A DNA stretch of 64,000 nucleotides from CAXBNB01 sp040151475. GTDB taxonomy: Bacteria; Bacteroidota; Bacteroidia; Cytophagales; Cyclobacteriaceae. Both the position numbers and the translations under genes were made by a program. Positions 27,880 to 36,271 of the stretch are shown here, piece after piece (the first letter of the stretch is position 1; each line of letters opens with the position of its first letter). Under the pieces are notes generated by a model, which searched no databases, was not told the DNA's origin, and saw only the letters and a program-made list of their open reading frames with translations. The stretch spans positions 1 through 64,000 of the forward strand of contig NZ_JBDKWG010000144.1 of the NCBI RefSeq assembly GCF_040151475.1. Direction: 5' to 3'.

Positions 27880-29273
27880 AATTACCAAAGTATCATTCCA
27901 TTTCAAAATATTTACTGTTAGGTGTATTGGTATGGTTAGTTTCATGTGAAACTTCTACAAAACCCATAATCAAGAATAAGAAACACGTCGAAACCAACCT
28001 AAAAATAGGGTTATCCGAAAATATAAAAAGCCTGATCCCAATAAAAATGAGCAATAATTCAGAGCTATTTATAGATAATCAACTATTTGAAGGATTATTT
28101 CAAAAAAATTCTAATAACGAAGTTGTTCCTCAATTGATAAAAGAATACTCACTTGATACATTGAATAAAACATATTACTTCACCTTAAATAAAAACAAAA
28201 AATGGAGTGATGGAAGCAGGGTTACAACCAATGACATTTATAATTGTTTCAAATCAATAATTGAAGAAGCGAACTCCGATAAATTAATACAATTTTTCTC
28301 GAAAAACCTGAATGCAAGTTCAAAGTTTAGAAGAGAACTAAATGGCTTTAAAATCATAGACGATATTACGTTTTCTATACAGGTCAACGAGCAAGAAAAT
28401 TTCTTGCAAACCCTTACAGATTATAGGTTTTGGATATACAAAAAAACATCCAATCAAGAGATTATAGGTAGTGGCCCCTTTAAAATCAAAAATACCAATG
28501 ATGACATTTCTTTCAATCTGGACAGAAATCCTTATCACTCTTTAGAAAAGAAAAATAACACATTCAGTGGAATAGACATTCGCTTTATTAAAAATGACAA
28601 TGCATTAATTGATGAATTTTTAAATGGATCCATTGATGCTATTGAATACAACCCCGCTAAACAGGAAATCAAAGAATTAGAAGCTATCAAAAACAATAAA
28701 TATGGTTACAAAAACTATGCAGAACAAAATAAAATATTTATACAATATTTGATTTTCCGAAATTTCAATAGCCTGCAGCAAATCCGGTCAATACTAAAAA
28801 AATTCCCTGCAAGCATTTTGTTAAAAGAAAAAAACTGGATGAACTTTAGCAATGTTGACTCAACAAGAACGTCAAAATTCGTTTCAAGTAAAGAAAACAG
28901 TCTAAAACCCACCCAAATATCTGTGGTTTATAGCAGCCCTACGGACAGTATTCAGCTCACTAAATTAATTAAGCCTGAATTCTCGCCAGAAATCAAGCTT
29001 ATTTTGACCAAAAAAGAAGGTGTTAATCTTAATATGAAATATATCGTTATAAAGAATGGTATTTTTGAAGCACCTGAACCAACTATAAATGAAGATTACC
29101 TCCAGGTTTTAGAACCAAGTATCTATAACGACCAACAGAATATTGTTATAGCAGAGGTGAGCAGTAACCGCAATTTGGTTATTTTCGACGAACGGATCAA
29201 AGGGTTTAAAAAATACGGTGACTGGACAAAAGATATTAAAAACTTAACTTATAGTGAACCAACAACATTTTAA
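27876..29273 (+). CDS. ABC-transporter substrate-binding lipoprotein (peptide-binding type), orphan
   Basis: 465 residues with a lipoprotein signal ending at Cys24 (WLVSC). The body follows the bacterial extracellular solute-binding protein family 5: QLFEGLFQKNSNNEVVPQLIKEY, KKWSDGSRVTTNDIYNCFKSIIE, GSGPFKIK and a late YNDQQNIVIAEV segment. It is shorter than typical oligopeptide-binding proteins (about 530), with a shrunken second lobe. No permease or ATPase gene accompanies it, so it may not serve an ABC importer here. It overlaps the upstream gene by 4 bases and precedes the DUF4175-like gene by 14. Confidence 0.83.
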   Translation: MKLPKYHSISKYLLLGVLVWLVSCETSTKPIIKNKKHVETNLKIGLSENIKSLIPIKMSNNSELFIDNQLFEGLFQKNSNNEVVPQLIKEYSLDTLNKTYYFTLNKNKKWSDGSRVTTNDIYNCFKSIIEEANSDKLIQFFSKNLNASSKFRRELNGFKIIDDITFSIQVNEQENFLQTLTDYRFWIYKKTSNQEIIGSGPFKIKNTNDDISFNLDRNPYHSLEKKNNTFSGIDIRFIKNDNALIDEFLNGSIDAIEYNPAKQEIKELEAIKNNKYGYKNYAEQNKIFIQYLIFRNFNSLQQIRSILKKFPASILLKEKNWMNFSNVDSTRTSKFVSSKENSLKPTQISVVYSSPTDSIQLTKLIKPEFSPEIKLILTKKEGVNLNMKYIVIKNGIFEAPEPTINEDYLQVLEPSIYNDQQNIVIAEVSSNRNLVIFDERIKGFKKYGDWTKDIKNLTYSEPTTF

Positions 29274-29287
29274 TAAACATTAATCAC

Positions 29288-32200
29288 TTGGCAAAAGAAG
29301 AATTCATACTGAAAACAAAAATTAGGGAGTATAAAAAGAAATATTACCTAAATCAGCTTTTAAGAGGAGCCATTTTGTTTATTGGTATGCTTTTATCAAT
29401 ATTTTTAATCTCCACCTCCGTTGATTTTGGGCTTCAGCCCGGAACAACTGGAAGAACATTTATCTTTTTTACAATTGTACTAGTATTACTAACTAGTGCT
29501 TACTGGTTCATTATCCGACCAATTTCCAAAATTTATATCAGTAAAAATCAAATAAGCGATGAAGAAGCCGCTACACAATTAGGTGTAATTTTTCCAGATT
29601 TGAAAGATAAGTTACTGAATACCATTCAGTTATCAAATATGAAAAATAGAGATAACAGTCTAATTAATGCAAGTATTGATAAAAGAATAGACGAAATCTC
29701 TGTTTTTCGCTTTACCACAGGAATAAAATTTAGTGCCAATAAAAAATACCTAAAATATATAGCCTATCCAGCGTCCATATTATTTATTCTCTTTCTTTTT
29801 ATTCCTCAATTTTTAACAGAAAGTACTGTTAGAATAATAAAATACAATGAAGATTTTGCTCCAGCTTTATTTTTTAGCCTCAAGGGATTAGAAAACAACA
29901 AGATTGCTTTCAAAAATGAAGATTATACCGTCCGGTTCGAAGTAGAAGGAAATATTATTCCAGATAAAATTTATATTCAAGCTAACAAGAGAAGAATAAA
30001 ACTGGAAAATGCAAACGATATATTGCAATACACCTTCAAAAAAGTACAAGATGATTTCATCTATAGCATAGAAGCAGCAGATTACAAATCAGCAGAATTT
30101 TTAGTTAAGGTCTATTCCCGTCCGGACATTAAAAATTTTAATATTAATCTGGACTACCCTGATTATACCAAAAGAAACAATGAAACAATTACAAACTCAG
30201 GAAACATAACCATTCCGGAAGGAACTAATGTAAGCTGGTTGATCAATACAATTTCCTCAGATTCCGTGTTCTTTTGGTTTTCCAAAAACAATAAAGAGAC
30301 TAGTGCTCATCTATCTGAAAATCAATTATTTAGTTATGAAAATATGTTCTTTGACAACCAAGAGTATAGTATCAAACTAAAAAATCCAGTGAGCAACAAC
30401 AAAAATCAAATTCAATATAAAATAGAAGTCAAAAAAGATAAATTTCCCTCACTATCGGTAAAAAGCCACAGAGATACAACGCTTTTTAGTTATCTAATCA
30501 TGGGGGGAACAGTCACAGATGATTATGGCGTGTCAAAATTAGAATTGGTTTACAACACAAAAACCGATGGACATATATCTGGAGAGCAAATACTAAAAAT
30601 ACCTATCAGTAAAAATGAGAAATCACAAAACTATTTTTACCAATGGATGCTGGACAGCCTAAAGCTAAACGAAGGTGATGAACTCGAATATTATGTACGC
30701 GTGTGGGATAATGACGGCATAAATGGCTCAAAATTTACAAAATCCGGTAAGTACAATTTCAACCTTCCAAGCAAAAAAGAAATAAAAGAAGATCTTAAAA
30801 AAGAGGCCGAAGGAACAAAAGACAAATTGAATAAAACACTAGATAATGCCGAAGAACTCAAGGAACAAATAAAAGATATACAAGATAAACTTAAAGGCAA
30901 AAAAACGCTTGACTGGCAAGACAAAAAGCAAATTGAAGAAATGCTTAAGCAAAAAGAAAAGCTTCAAAATGACATAAAAGAGTTAAAAGAAAAAAACAAA
31001 GCCCTTAACCAGAAGAAAGAACGTTTTTCCAAACCAAATGAGAAACTGAAAGAAAAAGTCAAACAACTTCAAAAGCTAATGGATGACCTCTTAGATGAAG
31101 AAACCAAAAAGCTTTATGAAGAATTAAAAAAACTACTAAATGAACAGAAAGGCGTTGATGAGGTACAACAAAAAATCGATGAAATTCAAAATAAGGAAGA
31201 CAACATAGAAAAAGAAATAGAACGCACCTTAGAGTTATTTAAAAGAATGCAGCTTGACTACAAAATGGAAGACATAGTCAATCAACTAGATAACTTAGAA
31301 AAAGAGCAATCCAAATTGTCTGAAAAAACCACAGAAAAAGAAAATAATCTGGAGCAGCTCCAAGAGAAACAAGATTCATTGAATGAAGAATTTGAAGATA
31401 TAAAAGAAGATATTGATAAACTTGAAGAGTTAAATAATGAGCTCAAAAACCCAGAACAATTAGACGACACGTCAGAAGACGAAGAAGAAATCAGCGAAGA
31501 GCAGCAAAAAAGTTCAGATCAACTCAATGAAAAACAACGAAAAAAAGCATCTGAATCTCAAAAAAAAGCAACTCAGAAAATACAAGGGCTAAAAAAGAAA
31601 ATGCAACAAATGCAAAGCAGCATGGAAATGGAAATGCTGGAAGAAAATATTGAAAACTTAAAAGACATAGTAGATAACCTTGTAAAAGTATCATTCGATC
31701 AGGAAAGCATTATGAATGATTTTAAAGGGGTAAACCAAAGCGATCCCAGATATGTATCTCTTTCGCAGAGACAATTAAAATTACGTGATGATTCCAAAAT
31801 AATCGAAGACAGTTTGTTGTCTCTGGCAGGCAGGGTTTTTCAAATAGCGTCCTTTGTTACCCGAGAGCTTGATGCAATGAACTATAATATTGAATCCAGC
31901 TTACAGGCACTCAAGGACAGAAAAGTGCCAGAGGCAGTAAGCAATCAACAGTTTTCAATGACATCAATTAACAACCTGGCATTACTCCTCGATGATGTAT
32001 TACAACAAATGCAACAACAAATGTCTGATGCTTCGGGAAATCCTAAAAAAGGCAAAAAAAGACAGAAACAAAAAATTCCTGGTCTTTCGGATCTTCAAAA
32101 ACAACTGAATCAAAAAATAGAAGACCTTAAAAAAGGAGAAAAGTCCGGCCGGCAACTATCAGAAGAACTTGCAAAGCTAGCTGCAGAACAAGAGATGATC

Positions 32201-32584
32201 AGACAACAGCTTCAAGAAATGGAAGAAAAACTAAACGATGGGGATGGCGAAGGAGGAAATAATATTAAGGATGCGATAAAAAAAATGGAGGAAACAGAAA
32301 TGGATTTGGTCAACAAAAACATTACCCAACAAACAATACAGCGGCAAAAAGACATACTCACCAGATTGTTGAAATCTGAAGATGCCTTAAGAGAAAGAGA
32401 ACTTGATAAAGAAAGAGAATCTGAAAAAAGTGAAGAAATTAATAGACAACTGCCTCCTGAATTTGAAGAATACCTTAAAGCCAAAGAAAAAGAAGTAGAG
32501 CTATTAAGAACAATTCCTTTAAAATTAAACCCTTATTACAAAGAAGAAGTGAACAAATACTTTAAAAGGTTAAGTGAACAATAA
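29288..32584 (+). CDS. DUF4175-like giant coiled-coil membrane protein
   Basis: 1098 residues. Two transmembrane helices lie near the N-terminus (about 24-45 and 53-73), a third hydrophobic segment at about 158-178, then a beta-rich periplasmic part to about 495. From about 497 to 800 the sequence is almost entirely coiled coil, rich in K, E, Q and L. Methionine/glutamine-rich stretches (KKMQQMQSSMEMEMLEEN; VLQQMQQQMSDASG) and charged helices follow to the end. This matches the Bacteroidota DUF4175-type protein commonly encoded next to ybeY and mnmG; its function is unknown. The start is a TTG directly preceding AKEEFILKTKIREYKKKY. Confidence 0.82.
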   Translation: MAKEEFILKTKIREYKKKYYLNQLLRGAILFIGMLLSIFLISTSVDFGLQPGTTGRTFIFFTIVLVLLTSAYWFIIRPISKIYISKNQISDEEAATQLGVIFPDLKDKLLNTIQLSNMKNRDNSLINASIDKRIDEISVFRFTTGIKFSANKKYLKYIAYPASILFILFLFIPQFLTESTVRIIKYNEDFAPALFFSLKGLENNKIAFKNEDYTVRFEVEGNIIPDKIYIQANKRRIKLENANDILQYTFKKVQDDFIYSIEAADYKSAEFLVKVYSRPDIKNFNINLDYPDYTKRNNETITNSGNITIPEGTNVSWLINTISSDSVFFWFSKNNKETSAHLSENQLFSYENMFFDNQEYSIKLKNPVSNNKNQIQYKIEVKKDKFPSLSVKSHRDTTLFSYLIMGGTVTDDYGVSKLELVYNTKTDGHISGEQILKIPISKNEKSQNYFYQWMLDSLKLNEGDELEYYVRVWDNDGINGSKFTKSGKYNFNLPSKKEIKEDLKKEAEGTKDKLNKTLDNAEELKEQIKDIQDKLKGKKTLDWQDKKQIEEMLKQKEKLQNDIKELKEKNKALNQKKERFSKPNEKLKEKVKQLQKLMDDLLDEETKKLYEELKKLLNEQKGVDEVQQKIDEIQNKEDNIEKEIERTLELFKRMQLDYKMEDIVNQLDNLEKEQSKLSEKTTEKENNLEQLQEKQDSLNEEFEDIKEDIDKLEELNNELKNPEQLDDTSEDEEEISEEQQKSSDQLNEKQRKKASESQKKATQKIQGLKKKMQQMQSSMEMEMLEENIENLKDIVDNLVKVSFDQESIMNDFKGVNQSDPRYVSLSQRQLKLRDDSKIIEDSLLSLAGRVFQIASFVTRELDAMNYNIESSLQALKDRKVPEAVSNQQFSMTSINNLALLLDDVLQQMQQQMSDASGNPKKGKKRQKQKIPGLSDLQKQLNQKIEDLKKGEKSGRQLSEELAKLAAEQEMIRQQLQEMEEKLNDGDGEGGNNIKDAIKKMEETEMDLVNKNITQQTIQRQKDILTRLLKSEDALRERELDKERESEKSEEINRQLPPEFEEYLKAKEKEVELLRTIPLKLNPYYKEEVNKYFKRLSEQ

Positions 32585-32622
32585 TATATTTGCAATTACA
32601 AAAAGAAATTTAGAGCATCGTT

Positions 32623-33024
32623 ATGGACGTCATTAAAATCCAAATCCCATCACTAACAGAAAACATCCGAATTGTCGAAAGTTTTATTGACAATGCGAAA
32701 GAGAAATTCCACTTTAACGATGACATATACGGCAACATAATGATAGCTGTAACCGAATCTGTTAATAATGCTATTGTTCATGGAAACTTATCAGATAAAA
32801 ACAAAAATGTATCTCTATCGCTAGAGTTGGATGATAATTCACTAAAATTTACGATAGAAGATCAGGGTGTAGGATTTAACTACAACGACTTAACCGACCC
32901 TACAGCTCCTGAAAATCTGGAGAAAATAGGGGGGCGGGGCATATTTTTGATGAAACACCTCTGTGATGAGGTTACTTTTCACGATGAAGGCAAAAAAGTT
33001 CAACTGTCCTTTTATTTGGGTTAA
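32623..33024 (+). CDS. RsbW-like ATP-binding (anti-sigma kinase-type) protein
   Basis: 133 residues forming a stand-alone GHKL ATPase domain. The N box is AVTESVNNAIVHGN, the G1 box is EDQGVGF and the G2 region is GGRGIFLMKHL. These are the features of serine-kinase anti-sigma factors such as RsbW/SpoIIAB, which bind sigma factors or phosphorylate an STAS antagonist. No partner sigma or STAS gene is adjacent. The stop overlaps the ybeY start (TAATG), indicating translational coupling. Confidence 0.88.
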   Translation: MDVIKIQIPSLTENIRIVESFIDNAKEKFHFNDDIYGNIMIAVTESVNNAIVHGNLSDKNKNVSLSLELDDNSLKFTIEDQGVGFNYNDLTDPTAPENLEKIGGRGIFLMKHLCDEVTFHDEGKKVQLSFYLG

Positions 33025-33449
33025 TGTCCAAAATACAATTTTTTAACGAAGACATTTCCTTTGTTCTGCCTAATACTAAGTCTATTTCTGCTTGGCTTCA
33101 AAATACAATAAAGGAAGAAGGTCACCACCTTACCTCACTAAACTATATTTTTTGTTCGGATGAGTACCTTCATAAAATAAACATTGAATACCTGGATCAT
33201 GATTATTATACTGACATCATCACTTTCGACAACTCTGAATATGAAACGTCCATAGAAGGCGACCTTTTCATTAGTATAGATCGGGTTACAGAAAATGCGG
33301 AAAACCAATTCATTTCGTTTTCAGAAGAACTTCACAGAGTAATGGTTCATGGTGTTTTACACCTACTTGGATATAAGGATAAAACAGAAGCTCAAAAAAT
33401 GAAGATACGTGAAAAAGAAAATGCTTATTTATCTTTGCTCAAAAATTAA
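33024..33449 (+). CDS. ybeY: Endoribonuclease YbeY (16S rRNA maturation)
   Basis: 141 residues. The metal-binding motif reads HRVMVHGVLHLLGYKDKT: the first two zinc histidines (HGVLH) are present. The third ligand position, normally H in GYDH, is occupied by the K-D-K pattern, a variant that I recall as usual for Bacteroidota rather than a loss. YbeY matures the 3' end of 16S rRNA and takes part in ribosome quality control. It overlaps the RsbW-like gene by one base and is followed by the parS-like sites. Confidence 0.93.
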   Translation: MSKIQFFNEDISFVLPNTKSISAWLQNTIKEEGHHLTSLNYIFCSDEYLHKINIEYLDHDYYTDIITFDNSEYETSIEGDLFISIDRVTENAENQFISFSEELHRVMVHGVLHLLGYKDKTEAQKMKIREKENAYLSLLKN

Positions 33450-33465
33450 CGTTCCACGTGAAACA
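33450..33465. other. parS-like partition site 1
   Basis: CGTTCCACGTGAAACA matches the general bacterial parS consensus TGTTTCACGTGAAACA at 14 of 16 positions and keeps the CACGTG core with the AAACA arm. It begins one base after the ybeY stop. ParB bound here would load onto the chromosome for origin segregation. Confidence 0.75.
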
Positions 33466-33483
33466 TTGCTATCGTTAGAGATA

Positions 33484-33499
33484 TGTTCCACGTGAAACA
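33484..33499. other. parS-like partition site 2
   Basis: TGTTCCACGTGAAACA matches the parS consensus TGTTTCACGTGAAACA at 15 of 16 positions. It lies 34 bases from site 1 in the same orientation, in the 72-base gap before mnmG. Two near-identical copies in a non-coding gap exclude chance in practice. Confidence 0.85.
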
Positions 33500-33521
33500 T
33501 TAAATAAACAATGCCTATAAT

Positions 33522-35384
33522 ATGTTTCCAATATATGATGTAATAGTTGTTGGTGCTGGTCATGCCGGATGTGAAGCTGCTGCTGCTGCTGCCAATATGG
33601 GATCAAAAGTACTTCTGGTAACGATGAACATGAATACCATTGCACAAATGTCATGCAATCCGGCAATGGGTGGCGTAGCAAAAGGACAAATTGTAAGGGA
33701 AATAGATGCTCTTGGAGGATATTCCGGAATTGTATCAGACAAGTCAATGATTCAATTTAGGATGCTAAATAAATCCAAAGGCCCTGCCATGTGGAGCCCT
33801 CGTACACAAAATGACCGAATGAGATTCGCTGAAGAATGGCGACTCATGTTAGAACAAACTCCTAATGTTGACTTCTGGCAAGAAATGGTGACCGGATTAA
33901 CTGTCAAAGACAATAGAATAACTGGTGTAAGAACTGGTATGGGCATAGAAATACCCGGGAAGTCAGTAGTATTAACCAATGGTACCTTCCTAAACGGTCT
34001 AATTCATATTGGAGAAAAACGCTTCGGAGGAGGAAGAACAGGAGAAAAAGCTGCTACAGGAATAACAGAACAACTCATCGAACTAGGGTTTGAAGCTGGC
34101 AGAATGAAAACAGGGACACCTCCCAGGGTAGATGGTCGATCTTTAGACTATACAAAAATGGAAGAGCAACAAGGTGATGATGTCCCCGAAAAATTTTCCT
34201 TCTCCAATACTCACCCATTGACACATCAAAAAAGTTGTTTTATCACCTATACCAATGATACGGTTCATGACATTCTAAAAACAGGTTTTGAACAATCTCC
34301 TATGTTTACAGGCAGAATAAAAGGACTTGGCCCGAGGTATTGTCCATCCATTGAGGATAAAATAAACAGATTTTCAGAAAGAAATAGACATCAAATATTC
34401 GTAGAACCGGAAGGATGGAATACTATTGAGATATACGTAAATGGGTTTTCTACTTCTCTACCAGAAGACGTACAATATAAAGCTATCAGAAATATTGCCG
34501 GATTTGAAAATGTAAAAATGTTCAGGCCAGGATATGCCATAGAATATGACTATTTTCCTCCAACACAACTCAAACAAACGCTTGAAACCAAACTGATATC
34601 CAATCTATATTTTGCCGGACAAATTAATGGAACAACAGGATACGAAGAGGCCGCTTGTCAAGGCCTAATGGCTGGAATTAATGCACATAATAAGGTTAAA
34701 GAAAAAGATGAGTTCGTTTTAAACAGATCAGATGCATATATTGGCGTACTTATAGATGATCTCATAAACAAAGGAACTGAAGAGCCTTACAGAATGTTTA
34801 CTTCAAGAGCAGAGTATAGAATTTTACTCCGACAAGACAATGCAGATATCAGACTCACAGAAATCGGGTATAATCTGGGACTTGCATCAACAGATAGAAT
34901 GGAAAAAGTAAACAAAAAAAAGGAAGATACTCAAAAAATAATTTCTGAACTCAAAAATCTAAAAGTAGTACCAGATAAAATAAACCCACAACTACTAGAA
35001 AACAATACTGCAGAAATTAAAGAAAAAACAACACTTCATCAGTTACTAAAAAGACCAGAAATGGAAATTGAATCACTTATGCAAATAAGCCCTATATTCA
35101 AAGAATTCTGTTCAAATTACTCTGTTGAAGTTTTACAACAAGCTTCTATTTTAATAAAATATAAAACATACATAGAAAAAGAAAAGGCATTAGCAGATAA
35201 ATTAAGCGACCTTGATAACAAAAAAATACCAAGTGTTTTTAATTATCATGAAATACCAGCTCTATCATCTGAAGCCAAAGAGAAATTAACAAACATTAAA
35301 CCTGAAAATCTTGGTCAAGCTTCAAGAATAAGCGGTGTTAACCCTGCCGATATTTCAGTTTTAATGGTTTATATGGGAAGATAA
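33522..35384 (+). CDS. mnmG: tRNA uridine-5-carboxymethylaminomethyl(34) synthesis enzyme MnmG
   Basis: 620 residues, the normal length. The FAD-binding GAGHAGCEAA loop (11-20), the SCNPAMGGVAKGQIVREIDALGG block with the catalytic-region cysteine, the CPSIEDKI segment and the NGTTGYEEAACQG loop are intact. With MnmE it installs the cmnm5/nm5 group on wobble uridine 34 of several tRNAs. In many bacteria this gene (gidA) is close to the replication origin. Here the parS-like sites lie directly upstream and a candidate origin about 2.6 kb beyond its end. Confidence 0.97.
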   Translation: MFPIYDVIVVGAGHAGCEAAAAAANMGSKVLLVTMNMNTIAQMSCNPAMGGVAKGQIVREIDALGGYSGIVSDKSMIQFRMLNKSKGPAMWSPRTQNDRMRFAEEWRLMLEQTPNVDFWQEMVTGLTVKDNRITGVRTGMGIEIPGKSVVLTNGTFLNGLIHIGEKRFGGGRTGEKAATGITEQLIELGFEAGRMKTGTPPRVDGRSLDYTKMEEQQGDDVPEKFSFSNTHPLTHQKSCFITYTNDTVHDILKTGFEQSPMFTGRIKGLGPRYCPSIEDKINRFSERNRHQIFVEPEGWNTIEIYVNGFSTSLPEDVQYKAIRNIAGFENVKMFRPGYAIEYDYFPPTQLKQTLETKLISNLYFAGQINGTTGYEEAACQGLMAGINAHNKVKEKDEFVLNRSDAYIGVLIDDLINKGTEEPYRMFTSRAEYRILLRQDNADIRLTEIGYNLGLASTDRMEKVNKKKEDTQKIISELKNLKVVPDKINPQLLENNTAEIKEKTTLHQLLKRPEMEIESLMQISPIFKEFCSNYSVEVLQQASILIKYKTYIEKEKALADKLSDLDNKKIPSVFNYHEIPALSSEAKEKLTNIKPENLGQASRISGVNPADISVLMVYMGR

Positions 35385-35386
35385 GA

Positions 35387-36271
35387 ATGTACGAAAAGGT
35401 AGAAAAATGTCCTGTTTGCAAAAGCACAACATTTGTTAATCACATAATATGCAAAGATCACTCTGTTAGTCATGAAAGCTTTGCATTAACAAAATGTACA
35501 AATTGTGGCTTTATTTTTACAAATCCAAGACCCAATAAAAATGTAATACAAAACTATTACGAGTCGCAGGATTATATTTCTCATACTGATAAAGCTAACA
35601 ATCTTACCAACATACTGTATAAACTAGTGCGCAATTTTACACTTGCTGGTAAACTTCGAATACTCAATAAATTAAGTAAAAAGAAAACCTTACTCGATTA
35701 TGGGTGTGGTACAGGTGACTTCCTGAAATACTGCCAATCAAATAACTGGAATGTAACAGGTATAGAAATCAACAAGAATGCCAATCAAATTGCAAAAGAA
35801 AAAATTGGAGATACCATCTTTAATGATATCAATGATATTGATAAAACTAATAAATTCGACATCATCACACTCTGGCACGTTCTAGAACACATACATGACC
35901 TTAAAAAAGTATTCAAAAAACTTAAAAACAAACTCACCAAATCAGGTCATCTTATAGTAGCCTTACCAAACCATGAATGCCTGGATCAAAAAATATACAA
36001 AGAGTATTGGGCAGCTTATGATGTTCCAAGACACCTATACCATTTTAATCGATTGACATTCAACAAATTAGCATCAAAAATGGATATGAAGGTGGTAAAA
36101 ATAATTCCTATGAAATTTGATTCCTATTACGTCAGTTTATTAAGTGAAAAATATAAATCAGGTAGTACATCATATATAAAATCATTTATAAATGGTTGGA
36201 AATCAAACAGATGGGCATCAAAAAATGGAAATAATTATTCAAGTCTTATTTACATTCTGAAACAGAAATGA
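35387..36271 (+). CDS. Class I SAM-dependent methyltransferase with N-terminal zinc ribbon
   Basis: 294 residues. The N-terminus has two CxxC knuckles (CPVC at 9-12 and CTNC at about 38-41) forming a small zinc ribbon. The SAM-binding loop LLDYGCGTGDFLKY is near residue 105, with a following WHVLEHIHDL post-motif of Methyltransf_23 proteins. The substrate is unknown; relatives act on small molecules, lipids or sugars. It starts 2 bases after mnmG and overlaps the next start by 4 bases (ATGA), so it belongs to the same transcript. Confidence 0.86.
   Translation: MYEKVEKCPVCKSTTFVNHIICKDHSVSHESFALTKCTNCGFIFTNPRPNKNVIQNYYESQDYISHTDKANNLTNILYKLVRNFTLAGKLRILNKLSKKKTLLDYGCGTGDFLKYCQSNNWNVTGIEINKNANQIAKEKIGDTIFNDINDIDKTNKFDIITLWHVLEHIHDLKKVFKKLKNKLTKSGHLIVALPNHECLDQKIYKEYWAAYDVPRHLYHFNRLTFNKLASKMDMKVVKIIPMKFDSYYVSLLSEKYKSGSTSYIKSFINGWKSNRWASKNGNNYSSLIYILKQK

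Noticed and set aside
30691..31470. Serine-rich minus-strand frames opposite the coiled-coil part of the DUF4175 gene
   Set aside because: They are the antisense reading of Glu/Lys codons and not genes.
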